A stretch of 64,000 bases of DNA, from positions 4,116,001-4,180,000 of the forward strand of contig BSBM01001383.1 of the NCBI GenBank assembly GCA_027924585.1, written 5' to 3'. The notes beneath the pieces were generated by a model. That model saw nothing but the letters and a program-made list of their open reading frames with translations, was not told the DNA's origin and did not search any database. Every line of letters starts with the position of its first letter. The stretch's first letter is position 1. The DNA is from Larix kaempferi (taxonomy: Eukaryota; Streptophyta; Pinopsida; Pinales; Pinaceae). A program made the position numbers and the translations under genes. Of the stretch, positions 10,488 through 21,409 are shown in pieces.

Positions 10488-10596
10488 TGTGATGAACCTA
10501 CAATAATTAATTAATGAAAACACACGAAATAGCAGAAATAATAGAACTCAGAATCACTTTTATATTGATCGCAGGCCACTTCGAGGGGGCAAGTGG
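10488..10596 (-). repeat. Truncated LTR of chromovirus family B
   Basis: Starts tgtgatgaacctac and runs through 'cactttttatattgatcgcaggccacttcgagg' type sequence shared with the LTRs at 41361, 54242 and 58284. Only the first roughly 109 bp (plus-strand orientation) remain. It directly abuts the broken RT of D1. Confidence 0.85.
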
Positions 10597-10885
10597 CCTC
10601 TCATCACTTCCTTGTTAACTAATAAGGTTAATGATATTTCTATTAGCACACCCTCTCATCAATGTCTTGAATGTGAGTTGCTCATTTACATTGGATCATG
10701 TGATCTGAAAGTGTTTGACAACTCGATTATTGCACTCGATACTTGGTTTGATTATAATTTGGTCCTTGAATATGAAAAGGTTCCATTAGTTGAGTTGAAG
10801 CTTATAGGGATTGCCAAGCTATTGGTTACAGAACGTGCAAAAAATAAAAAAAATCAATCACTAGTTGTATTAGGCTTGTTGAAGC
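10597..10885 (+). other. Short unassigned stretch with an unrecognised open frame
   Basis: A plus frame starting at 10612 continues to 10968, but its last 80 bases lie inside the C1 LTR, so at most about 90 codons are native. The peptide (HQCLECELLIYIGSCDLKVF, LDTWFDYNLVLEYEKVP) has no motif I recognise. It may be a retroelement scrap. Confidence 0.3.
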
Positions 10886-11630
10886 TGTTAACACCCAAAA
10901 AGTGTTCACTACCTCATCTACCACATTATATGGCTCATTTGTCCATTTTCCTACCATATTTCCCTTAAAATCCCAAAAAAATCCCATTTAAAAGCCTCCA
11001 AAAGGCCTAAAATGCCTCCAAAAGGCCACAAAACCCTCAAAATAGCCTAAAAAAGGCTAAAAAACCCCTTTTTCCTCCAAAAATATCCAAAATTCCTCAA
11101 AAATAGCAAAAATCCCCTAAAAAGGGAATAAAAAATATAAAATAATGAGGAAAAGGAGGAAAAAACCCTATACAGCTGCACAAAACCATGTGTTTCCCAA
11201 AACCATGGGTCAGCACTCCACCACCAAAAAACTATAAATAGGTGATGGAGATCCCTTATTCCATATCCACAATCAAGTATACCCTTACTCTGCCAAAATC
11301 TCTCTCGAAACCCTAGTTCAACATTGAACTACTTCCACCTTGAGAGCCACCTTTGGCCCATTTCCACCATTGGAGAAAGAGAAGGAGCACATTGGAGCTT
11401 GGAGCATCCTCTTGGACATTGCAAAGAGCTTCATCAAACCTTCACATTGAAGGTAATATCAATACAAAAAGCCATTCTTTAAATTTGATGTTTATGTTTC
11501 ATGCATGTTTTAGAAGTAATTTAATTTCTGTTTTAGCTTAATTATTTACATTTACTGAACTGCTACCAAGGAGCCCATTCTCCTTAGTAGGTGCTCATTT
11601 GCACAAGCTAGGGGTAAAACCCTAGCCACA
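10886..11630 (+). repeat. C1 5' LTR, 745 bp
   Basis: Begins TGTTAACACCCAAAAAGTG and ends CCTAGCCACA. The start matches the C2 LTR (TGTTAACACC in its sense orientation) and so do several internal blocks such as 'ctcatttgtccattttcc' and 'cattggagcttggagcatcc', but overall it is clearly diverged, so C1 and C2 are different subfamilies. Confidence 0.85.
11233..11240 (+). promoter_or_regulatory. TATA box of the C1 LTR
   Basis: TATAAATA, 347 bp into the LTR. Pyrimidine-rich sequence follows within 60 bp. Confidence 0.6.
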
Positions 11631-11634
11631 GTTT

Positions 11635-11649
11635 TGGCGACTCCCCTAG
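11635..11649 (+). other. C1 primer-binding site
   Basis: tggcgactcccctag lies 4 nt after the LTR end. C2 has tggcgactccgcttgg at the same place, so the first 10-11 nt are conserved. I do not assign the tRNA with confidence. Confidence 0.7.
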
Positions 11650-11689
11650 ATTTTGAATTTCTGGTTTCATTTTTAAAATTTTTTTCTTT

Positions 11690-12110
11690 TCGGCTGTCCC
11701 TTTCGGCCGCCGCACACTGCGCTTTTTCCCTCTGCAGTCGCGTCCCGACCGCGTCTTTCAGGCCTTTACCTGCGACCCGACCGCGGCTCTCAGACGGTTT
11801 CCGATGCCCTGCCGGCGGATTCAAGTCTGTTACTTGCGATCCGGCCGCGGCTAATCAGCCTGTTTGCTGCGATCTGACTGCGCCTGTCGGCCATTTTCCC
11901 GCGTCCCGACTGTGGCTTTCAGCCTCTTTCCCGCATCCCGACTGCATCTGTTAGCCCTTTTTGCCGCGACCCGACTGCGTCCTTTTCCCTATTTCCTGCG
12001 TCTCGACTGCTTCTGTTGGCCTGAAAGCCGCGACCTGACCGCGTCTGTTTCCCTCAAACCCGTGGTCTGCCTGTTCTGCTTCGCCATAGACCCGCGGTCT
12101 GATTTCTGCA
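11690..12110 (+). repeat. GC-rich leader repeats, about 33 bp
   Basis: 'cccgactg' or variants recur every 32-33 bp (about 11905, 11937, 11970, 12002), with gCCGCGaCCCGACtGcgTC cores and 'tttcagcc' type spacers. They are related in sense orientation to the 33-bp repeats in the C2 leader (35466-35800) and in the C2 antisense gene (24610-24765). Confidence 0.75.
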
Positions 12111-12419
12111 TTTTTCTTGTTTTGAGCCCAGCCCCTTTTGCTGCAATATTTTCTGCATCTGAACATCCCTCTGTCCTACCTGCAGTCCCACTTCCTTACA
12201 GCCTTTCTGCAACATAATTTTTGTTCCCTTTACAGAATCTTTTTAAATTTTCAGTATTTTTAATTCAGAAAATTTTGCAAGTTAAAGTTTCAATTTCAGT
12301 ATTCTTGATAGTTAGAGGTTGCCCCCCTTGTGGCACTTCTATTTTGGGCCCATCACCTCACAAGCACACACTCTGTCACATAATTCAAGTGAGCCTTAAA
12401 AAGTACCTAACTGAACCAA

Positions 12420-12870
12420 CATTCTAACCCCAATTGGGGAACACAAAATAATCATTGTAGTTAGGTAGGATCAGGGGGATAGGCTTCCAATAACACCCCT
12501 CGGTTACTTTCACTTGAGACATAGTTGTTGTCCAAATAGGGAACCAAAATCTCCTAGTACTTTTTGGCACGGTCACGACCAGTTTATCAGAGGGCCTCTC
12601 CCTTAGGAGGGTTGAAGTCGGGAGATTGGTTCCGGAGGCCTGAGTGGAATACCGCAATCCATTCAGTAACCGAAGGGCTACCTTTCACGGTTCGTGGGAT
12701 ATCCCTGTATAGGGGTATTGCGGTCAACGGACTAAACGGCAGATTCACCTTTCTGGACGTGTCATGAACGGGGTATCTTAGTTTCCATTCTTTTAGGATT
12801 GACTACCCGGTATCCCTCCCGGTAGGGGGATATCATAGCCACTTGGATTTCATCACCTTGCAGAGGATAT
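12420..12870 (+). other. Conserved leader block shared by C1 and C2
   Basis: About 300-400 bp strongly similar to C2 34500-34880 on the minus strand, for example 'ggcctctcccttaggaggg' and 'cctgagtggaatacc', although the flanking leader is much more diverged. A 68-codon frame is open in both copies, but it has no ATG, follows a TAG in both, and changes at amino-acid-altering sites. Conservation as an RNA element (packaging or translation) is possible, not shown. From 12870 to 13290 the leader has no other recognisable feature. Confidence 0.6.
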
Positions 12871-13290
12871 GTTTAGTTGAGTCAGAATACTTTTAGTTAG
12901 GTGTTTGCATGCTCCTTTACCTCCCTTTGGTCTAGTGAGTCCACCATTTTTTCTTTTTAGGAAACCTGCTGCTTGTTGGTATTCTGACCATCTTTGTTGA
13001 TACTCCACCTACTGTAGCACAGCTGTTGCAGTGGGTGTTTTGAGTTGGTTGTTGGCCTGAGTGCCTTGTTTTTTTAGCTCTCCTTCTGCACACTCGGTTG
13101 CATTAGACCTTTTTGAGCTGTTTTTCTACTCACCTCAACCCACAGAGATTTGACACCATCCGTCACCATTGAGTCCCCGAGACATTCTCGGCGCCTCAGG
13201 GGCGAGCCCCCACAGCACGGTTCTCTTGACACCACCCGTCATAGATTCTGATCATCATCCGTTGATACCACTCATCACAGATCTAGAGCC

Positions 13291-14889
13291 TTGTCACTTG
13301 ACTCCACTCGTCAGCGACATAGGGCTCCATCACCAGATATTGACGCTCCTTACTTTACCTCTGATTCTGACGAAGAGTCTGAGAACCCTATTTACACTGC
13401 CCCTACTAGCCCCATGGCTGGCGCGACTTCCACTCCTTTCGCTATAGGGACCATTGGTGGCACATCCACCACTACACTAGTTACCACACCTGCTCTAGGA
13501 ATGCCCTCGATGGGGGCCACATCCACCATCCCGGTTACCATTCCTATTCCCGTAGCTGGCTTACATACCACCACTACATCAGTGGCTCACACTACCCATG
13601 GTGGTGCTAGACCATCCTCCACCACCTTAGTTCCCCCACTTGGGGGCACCATCCCAAATCCTGTCCCTCCACTTGGGGGCATTGGCCCCAACTTGGTCCA
13701 ACCCACTACTGTGTCACATCCTTCTTCCAGTTTTCCATTTATGGCTAGCCTCAACCTACCTGACCTGGCCAGATTGACCAACGACCCTATTCGACACGAC
13801 CCTACGTGGCCTCATATGCCCACCAAGCTCCCCTCTGACATCCCTAAGTTCGAGGGTAAGGCAGGTGAGGACCCACAAAACCATATCATGTCTTTCCACC
13901 TATGGTGTTCCTCTAACTCCATAGTGGATGACTCTGTTCGCCTCCGTCTCTTACAGCGCACCTTCACTGGCTCTGCAGCCAAATGGTATATTGAGCAACC
14001 TCATGGGACCCATGCCACCTTTGCTTCCCTTGCCTCGACCTTCCTGCAGTTCTTCCAGTTGCCTGTCCGCTATGACGCGGGCGTTGAGATCCTCCTATCC
14101 TGCAGACAAAACACGGCTACCCATATCACGGACCACATCCATGAATGGCGTCGACGCCGTAGCTTATGCAAGATTAAATTAGACGACCGTATCTTCCTAG
14201 ATTGGTTCCTCAAGTCCCTTCTTCCTTTTATCGCTAAGGATGTAGCTTCAGAAAGACCCCAGTCTGAAGAAGAGGCCATCCTTAAGGCCCAACAGTTCAA
14301 CCTCATTTACGCCCAGTCGGGTTACCTCTATACCATTATACCTGACGCCCCTCGCGGCGAGTCCTCCCATCACGATGCGCTGGGGGCATCCCACGCCGCA
14401 GACGGCATCATCGGTTGTGTTTCTTCGCATCCTCAACCCTTTTCCATAGCACGTCCTACCCCGGGCCCCGACCTTTCGCGGGCCACCTCACAGTCTAGGG
14501 CCACCAACTCATATGCTCCCATGACACATCACCATCATTCCCATGGACCCAGCTGTCCACCTCAGTGCTTCGGGCATGCACCCCCTGCTTATGCCCCCCC
14601 AGTCGCACCTCAGCCTTACTACTATCAGCAAGCTGCCCCAGCTCCTGCGCCTTCACAGGCCCAACCAGCTTATTACCCGCCACAGGCAGCCCCTGCGGAA
14701 AATCCACAACCTGCTCCGCAGACATATCAACAACCTCCTCAAGGTGCCGCACCTGCGCAGCCTCCACCTACATACCATCCACCGCAGCCTGCTCCCGCTC
14801 CTGCACAACCTCAAAACCCACCTGCTGCTCAAGGGCAAGTCTACGCCCAACAAAATCCGCAGCAGAACCAGAACAACCAACGCAACTAG
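13291..14889 (+). pseudogene. C1 Gag, N-terminal part
   Basis: Capsid polyprotein. A Pro/Thr/Gly-rich disordered N-terminus (to about residue 150) is followed by the retrotransposon Gag domain: LNLPDLARLTNDPIRHD, KLPSDIPKFEGKAGEDPQ, FHLWCSSNSIVDDSVRLRLL, TFTGSAAKWYIEQP, TFLQFFQLPVRYDAG, DHIHEWRRRRSLCKIKL and ERPQSEEEAILKAQQF. A Pro/Gln-rich stretch follows. The frame begins at a TTG and stays open further upstream until a TGA near 13250 that looks like a mutated CGA, so the true start is upstream. It stops at a TAG (14887) where C2 has CAG. C2 has the same architecture. Confidence 0.85.
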
Positions 14890-17544
14890 GGCCAACAGAA
14901 CCGCGGCAAAGGCCGTAATCGTGGGAACAACCAACCTGCAGACCAAGCTGGTCAACCGGCTAATCCCCCCGAAAACAACAACGCGGCCACCGCTAACCAA
15001 AACCCTGATCGCCCGCCCAAGCAGGCTAAAAACCCTAATTTGAGAACAAACCATCCTTGTTCTATCTGGGGGGTCTATGGCCACTACACACATACTTGCC
15101 CACATTTGGAGCGAGCTCGACAACTTTGGGTTGATGATGCCCATCGCCAAGGGCATGCGGATCCTCAAGCACCGCCCAACCCCCCGCAACCTCAACAGCA
15201 ACCTTTGGTGCTGCAAAACCCCTTACCAACCCAAGGTGTGGTGAACACTCAGCCGTTGGCCCCTCAAGCTAACTCGCAACCCCAACAACAACAGATCACA
15301 TCCGCCGCTCCTAATCAACCCCTGTTTGACTCAGGTACCCATCACTTGTTGATGATGTCTTCCAATGATGTCAACCTACAAACCCGTCGGAACCAATATG
15401 GCTCCACCTCTGAAGCCCTTCCCACTGATAAAACTGCTAACGCTCATCCCACTGATAAAGCATTACGTATCCCTCCCCCGCCGGTCGATGGCGCTTCCAA
15501 AGCAGCTCGTTTCCCACTTCGCCGTATCAACAACAATCCCAATGCGCGTGCTGCGTCCAACTACAACATTGTAGACGACCTAGCCCAATCTCCCGCAGCC
15601 ATGTCTGCATTAGAAGTCTTGAAGAACTGCCCTTCCCAGCGCAAGACTTTACTCTCAGCCATTGGGGCTATTGACCCAACTGATTCAAATTTAATGGCAT
15701 TTGATTTGGACCAGTCTGAACCACGCCTGCCTTCCACCTTAGCATTCCAAGTTTCTGTTTCCGTTTGGAATCTTTTCATCCATCGATGCATCATCGATGA
15801 GGGTGCCTCCACATGCGTTATGTCTACATTCGTATGGCAGAAGTTGGGATCCCCTACACTCCAGCAGTCCACCACTGCGTTACGCGCCTACGACGGACGT
15901 TCGGCTCAGCCCCAAGGTCTCCTAGCCAATGTCCCTATCCAGTTAGGTGGTAAAACCGTCCTCATCGATATCGAGGTCATCAATGCCCAGCTTGATTACA
16001 ACCTCTTACTCGGTCGCAGCTACATGTATGCTATGCGGGCGGTCGCTTCCTCTGTCTTTCGTACCATGATGTTCCCCCATGATGGACGCGTGGTCAAGAT
16101 CGACCAACTTACTTACTATGATCCCAGTGCTCCAGCGGCACCTGAAAATGTTCTCCCCATGGTTGAACAACCTGTTTCTCCTGCCACCACCTCGTTTGTT
16201 TCCTCTACGGGGCCTGGAGTCTACTCAGACGCGCCGATGACCTCCACCTTTCAATCCATTCCTCCCCCGTCATTTACGCCCGAAGTGTCTGACTTATGTA
16301 CCTTGTCCCACGACAACCAACCACCTAACAATCAACCACCCTTGTTGCCTAAACCACCATTGGTACCTAGCCACATTGGTGTTACACCCATCCATACGAT
16401 CCCCTTCCTAGTCCCTCCATCAGGAATAGTAAGCGCCCCGGTCATGGCTACCCTTAGTCTCCCTGGGTTAACTTTGGGATTACCTGTATGGTATCTTTCG
16501 CCTCCCGTTCGCCCGCCGACACCAGACGTCGTCCTCCAACCGGTGCAACCCATGGCTACTACCACTCAGCCACCTCCCGGTGTCTCTACCCCTTCATCCT
16601 CCACGACTCCTCCTCCTACTCCCAAACCCACTGGGGGCAGAGGTCCACAACCTTACACTGCTGTACCACCTCCCAAGACAGTCAAAAACCCTCCAGTATT
16701 TCATGCTCCTCCCAAATGCTCATTGTGCGACGAGTTGGGCCATGCGACCCACCAATGCCCACAGTTACCAGCATTGCAAAAGCATATGCAGATGCTCGAC
16801 GATGACCCCAACATCCCAATTGTCGAACTAAACCCCACCCTTAAGCCTAAAGACAAATCCCTGCGTACCAACCACCCCTGTGCCATATGCGGTGTTTACG
16901 GGCATTATTCCCATCATTGTCCCGATCTCCCAGATTACAGAGCAGCTCTCTATGAGATGAACAATCTGGATCTTGAGACGGCACCGCCTACCATTGAGGA
17001 GATCTACCCCCCAGACTCTTCACCTTCAGGAGAGGTTAACACCATTTATATGATATCTTCCACCACTACTCCTTCGTCAACCGATTTGACGACGCAAACT
17101 TTCCGTACTGATGAGGAGATTCTTGAGGCCCTTACCGCCCCGGATTATCCCTGGGATGATATGCACCACCGTTCCTATTTCATCCCAGAAGAATCCTCCT
17201 CTAGCACAGCTACCCAATTCACGGTTGAGTCCAAAGACTTCCTTCCCACTAAGGTCGACTGGTTCAAGGACCCTATTCCTGCTCCTGATGCCTTCGAGGA
17301 AGGTAACATGTCCAACATCTCACCTGTCATCCAAGTTGATATCGCTGCCCCAGGACGTGCCCCTGAACTCATCACTTTAGGAGCATTCTGCAGTAAACAA
17401 GAGATTGAGGATTACATAAACCTTTTCAGAGAATTCCGTGATGTCTTTTCCTGGTCCTATATCGAGATGCCTGGTCTTGACCCCGCCATTATCGAGCACC
17501 ACATTGACACATGGCATGATGTACCCCCCGTCCATCAAAAATAG
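14890..17544 (+). pseudogene. C1 Gag C-terminus, protease and post-protease zinc knuckles
   Basis: Continues the Gag frame after the 14887 TAG. In order: a first CCHC knuckle with its second Cys changed to Trp (HPCSIWGVYGHYTHTCP, about 15052-15102); linker; retropepsin-like protease with active site IIDEGASTCVMS (about 15790-15830) and LDYNLLLGRSYMYAM; a long Pro-rich region; two further CCHC knuckles (KCSLCDELGHATHQCP at about 16717 and HPCAICGVYGHYSHHCP at about 16876); then a pre-RT segment (EFRDVFSWSYIEMPGLDP). It ends in TAG at 17542-17544, at the same residue as C2. The catalytic triplet is Asp-Glu-Gly rather than Asp-Ser/Thr-Gly in both copies. Confidence 0.85.
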
Positions 17545-17769
17545 CGTCCTAATCCTCCCTCAAAGTTCCCCAGATGTGCCCCTGAACTCATCACTTTAGG
17601 AGCCTCCTGCAGCGAGCGAGAGATTGCGGACTACACACAACTCTTCCACGAGTTCCGTGATATCTTCACCTCCCCCCTCGAATAGGGGGCATACATCTTA
17701 GCTGACTCCGAAGGCCATCCTTTGTGCAACCCCCGTAATGGGTTGTATCTTAAGCGTTTTTACCCGTAA
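17545..17769 (+). pseudogene. C1 deletion scar: duplicated pre-RT segment joined to integrase C-terminus
   Basis: Bases 17568-17670 repeat, in diverged form, the segment at about 17355-17450 (APELITLGASCSEREIADY against APELITLGAFCSKQEIEDY). This leads, through a TAG, into GAYILADSEGHP and NPRNGLYLKRFYP (17690-17769), the last residues of integrase as in C2 (ending at 27123). RT, RNase H and the integrase core are missing. The second copy of the pre-RT segment differs too much to be a fresh duplication, which suggests recombination with another family member. Confidence 0.8.
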
Positions 17770-17934
17770 GTGAAACCGCGGCCCTATTGGTCTGCGTTGT
17801 ACAGTGTACTTTCTTATTGTTTTTGTCTTTCCGCACCATTTCCACCACTGGAATCAGCACGCCGAGACCGTAATGATGGTCACCTCGTTGCATTATTTTT
17901 TACCCGTCATTTTTTGTCCATTTTTCAGACGCCA

Positions 17935-18245
17935 CTAGTCGCCTCGATTTGCGTGCCACATCGGCCGTTCTCCGTTTTTCACATGTTTTATATCGTCGGA
18001 TTCATTTTTTCGAGCTCGTGATGATGCTTGAGATCATTTCTCGCTCTCACCCCCATATTTTTCGGGTATTTTTTCCAAAACGCCCTCATCGCCTCAGTGT
18101 GCGTTCCACATCGGCCGTTACCCGTTTTGTGACACCCTTTATATCGCCGGATTCATTTTTTCGAGCTCGTGATGATGCTTGAGATCATTTCTCGCTCTCA
18201 CTTGGTACAATTTTAACATTGTGTCCCAAACACCTTGCTGCCTCG
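17935..18245 (+). repeat. C1 3'-region tandem repeat, about 150 bp, 2 full copies
   Basis: 'cgagctcgtgatgatgcttg' occurs at 18011 and 18162 (period 151), each preceded by 'tgccacatcggccgtt' type sequence. The minus-strand array in C2 (23686-24300) has the same monomer in four copies. Confidence 0.9.
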
Positions 18246-20304
18246 GTTTGTGTGCCACATCGGCCACCATCGGATTGTTCCACACTTTTACATGAGCCCT
18301 CCACTCCTGTCATACTGCAAATGTTTCGTTATTTTGCCACCATTTCAACTACTCCGCAAGGAGGCCCACCAGTGTTCCCCACTACCCTCGTTCTTGATCA
18401 TCATTACTGATCCTTGATTGAGCACTTCCTCCTTGCCTGGCCATTCCTTTTTTTCGGTATAGTTTTATCCCTTTTTCAGGCCGGACAAGTCCTTTACGAA
18501 AAAGGCACTTAGGGAGTTTCTGTTAAGCTCTTTTCTGACTCCTAAAAGAATGAAAAGATCGCCGAGCAATCTTGCTTCCTTTCATGCTCGTTAAAGTACC
18601 TGAAAGGGCGTCTATCTGGTATAAGTTTAACCCTTTTCCGGACCTGGTAGACTAATTACGAAAAAGGAATACTCTAGTCACACCGGCTAGAAGAGTTCTT
18701 CATTGCATCCTTTTATGCTTCTTTGGGCCTTGGAGACTAAATCTACGAAAAAGCAACCCCCTGGAGTCTTCTTACTTGCTTTCAGACTCTCTAAAATTGA
18801 AAGCAACCATGAGCATGCACTGTCCTGGGCTCGTAAAATCCACACGACAGTACCATTCCATCACTTCAGAGTCTTCTTATCGCTTTCAGACTCCTTAAAA
18901 TTGAAAGCAACCACGAGCATGAACTGTCCTGAGCTCGTATAAATCCACATGACAGTACCATTTTACACACACTTCTTCTAGTTCATTAACCCATGAAGAA
19001 GTCTCCTCCCGTGCCTCCTGGCACTATGATTGATCATCTCGGCAGCACCCCCAATCAGGTCGCCTTTGTTCAGAGTATTCTGCAGTCTCCTGCCATTTTA
19101 CACTAGCTTGAGTCTCCCTCAGCCCAGTTACCCTCCCAGATCCATTACAGCTATGATCCCTTTCCCCTCAGTCAATTTCATATGCTTCCAGATCATTCCC
19201 ATTATCATACTCTGAACAAAGGAAGTTTGAGTCCACCCACTCTACTTGCCCAGTTGTCACCACCAGTTTGTCAGTCCTGCCCTCAGTACTATCACATTTC
19301 GATTCTTCACCTCGCGCTCCTGTCAAGGAAACATCATTGCCTTGATAGTTGCAGGTCTCCCTCTGTCGACGACAGCCCCTCTATTCCAGAGGATAGGCCC
19401 AGAGGTCCCTACGCCTTGGACTTATCACCATCTGTGGTAAGTGCCTATGGACCATTCTAAGAGGAGTCATCATTGCCTCTCCGTGTGGTTTTTTCTCACA
19501 TGCTCGACTTCAGCGCCTTGATCTCATCGTTGAGAATCGCGTAGGGTTATATCCGTTACATTATGTGTCGAAGACCCCGGATTTCCCCCGACTCTAGCAC
19601 ATTGGTGAGTCACTTTCGAAACGACCAGTTATATGTTCCTGCGGATGTCCGGGCTGCGTTGGCGTTTGTATTCGGAAGCCATCCAGTTACATGCTTCCTT
19701 GAGTACCCAGTTTCAGTCCCAGATCAGTCCCAGTTCAGTGTACCATTGCGAGTGTACCCCTTGTCACTCTGATCCAGCAGCTCATTAGTTCCTTTGGTAC
19801 CACATTCAGTAGCACTGTTGATTGTTCCAGTGTATCAGCTCTTCAGCACAGACATGGTCATCCCAGCAGTATGTCCCAGATTTGTGTCCCCTCTGGACCC
19901 TTATGATGTACACAGTGGTTCTCTATGTATCTTACAGGTCCCCCTTTTCGGGCCTCACAGTTCTGTTTATGTATCTTGATACGAGCATGGGTATGCCCGC
20001 CTCGTCCATATATTGAGATTATTCCTCAGTCAGTATTTGAGGTCATGTATATTTCAGGTCCCCTTTTTGGACCCCATTGTTTATGTTATGTTATATCCTG
20101 ATATGAGCATGGGAATGCCCGCCTCGTCCATATGATCAGATGATCCCTCATCCATTATTGAGGATATGTACTTTTAGTTCTTGCAGTTGTTCGGGATCGT
20201 TGTTCCGGGCTTCAGTTTGTTTCTTCTCTTCTCTCCACTCCCCAGGAAAACCATTCATGACTTATGATGTCCATCGGCCATACGATGAGCTCCTGCCCTC
20301 GCAC
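18246..20304 (+). other. C1 3' untranslated region
   Basis: Non-coding and similar block by block to C2 22147-23685. Contains a roughly 105-bp direct duplication at about 18760-18965 ('agtcttctta' at 18766 and 18871) and a second near 19975-20165 ('atgcccgcctcgtccatat' twice). Short frames here do not coincide with frames in C2 and are not called. Confidence 0.7.
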
Positions 20305-20323
20305 ATCAGGGGGCAATCTGTTA
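20305..20323 (+). other. C1 polypurine tract and 5-nt stub of the 3' LTR
   Basis: catcagggggcaatc followed by TGTTA. C2 has the same tract on its minus strand (22130-22146) followed by TGTTAACACC. Here D2 sequence (TGCAGGATGATG) follows after only five LTR bases. Confidence 0.8.
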
Positions 20324-21409
20324 TGCAGGATGATGATGCCATCAACATGGAGGGAAATTTGAGAGCCGTAGGCAAGATTAAAATGACTGATGATGCTAAA
20401 CCTAAAGACAAAGGGAAAGCCAAAGAGGAAGGGATATATTTAGAAATAAGAGACTCCCAAGATGCAAAAATCGATGAGATGACCCGTATCATCAAGAACT
20501 TGTCGAATAAGGTCACCAGAATGAAATTGGAGGGTAGCAGTCCTAATCGACACTATCCTCCCTATCCTCCTAATCAGTTCAGGAGACCTTTCAATCCACG
20601 GATGGCATATAGAGAGAAAAGAGGGGAAGAACAGCCATTGAGACCTCCTATTCGTGAAAAATAAAACAATCTGGTCAAGGTTGCTGCAGAAGAAGGTTAT
20701 GACGATTTTGTAAGACAACAAAATTGGGTGGAAGAAGATTCACACCTCATGCACCTCACTAGAGAATATTATGAGAGTTCATTATTATATGAGGAAGATG
20801 GTTCGGATCTCCTATATTCCCAAGGAAGTGATGAGTTCCCCCATGATCACCTTGCTTCTTGTAGTGCTCATCCTGAAAAAATGCAAAGGAAGTACAACCT
20901 AAGACCAAGGCCGAAAACGACACGCAAGCAGGGTGAGCCCATTCTTAGAAAGTCTCCATAGAAGTCAGCCCAAGCCAAAACACCTCAAGTAGCCTTTTCA
21001 CCCAAAGAAAAAGACCTCCCGAAAGATAAAGAAGCTGAAACCATGATCCCATACATCCTAAATCAACTAGGCATAAGCCCCCATATGAGACTAGAACAGA
21101 CCTACAGAGAAGGGCACACCTCTTTCAGTCTAAACAAGAGCTAAACAAATTAAAAATAGTTGTTCCATTGACTGAGTTAATAAGGAATCCTATGTACCAA
21201 TCCTAGATCGACAAGATGCTACACCGAGCTGAAAGCATTGATCAGCAAGATTCTATAAATATTAACGATGAAGCTCCTTCTTTTCAGTGAGGTCCACGCA
21301 TTGATAGTAAAGAAGAACCAGCTGCCCCGTTTTATGTCACCCTGAACGTGCATGAAAAGCTTCTCCACAATTGTATGTTGGACTCTGGGGCATCTCACAA
21401 TTTAATACC
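20324..21409 (+). pseudogene. D2, left part (Gag C-terminus to protease)
   Basis: Near-identical to D1 from 7157 to about 8235. It carries the Gag end (DDDAINMEGNLRAVGKIKM), the linker with KYNLRPRPK, and the protease up to LDSGASHNLI. The 5' end is lost at the C1 junction. The TAG at 20959 and those near 21205 and 21288 match D1 stops. It continues at 36729 after the C2 insertion; the five bases atacc occur on both sides of C2. Confidence 0.9.

Larger units (their letters stand above)
10886..20323 (+). mobile_element. C1: deletion derivative of a Tat-type Ty3/gypsy element
   Basis: Same family as C2, plus orientation. It has a 5' LTR (10886-11630), PBS (11635), a GC-rich repeat leader, gag-protease with three CCHC knuckles (13291-17544), a 225-bp scar that jumps from the protease C-terminal region to the last codons of integrase (17545-17769), 150-bp repeats, a 3' untranslated region and a polypurine tract (20305-20318). 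RT, RNase H, most of integrase, aRNH and the antisense gene of C2 are absent. Only TGTTA of the 3' LTR is present (20319-20323) before D2 sequence begins. Such a copy could only move with enzymes supplied in trans. Confidence 0.85.

Noticed and set aside
12564-12767. Small conserved protein in the C-family leader (also 34574-34792 minus)
   Set aside because: No ATG, a TAG immediately upstream in both copies, and more amino-acid-changing than silent differences.
13291-14889. Host proline-rich cell-wall-like protein
   Set aside because: The Pro/Gln-rich tail follows a clear retrotransposon capsid domain and is flanked by LTR and PBS.
14653-15216. Long minus-strand ORF opposite the C1 Gag
   Set aside because: It mirrors the Pro/Gln-rich coding strand, has no motif, and is not kept open in C2.
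18246-20304. Series of 60-90-codon plus-strand ORFs in C1
   Set aside because: Not conserved with the collinear region of C2 and lacking motifs; treated as 3' untranslated sequence.
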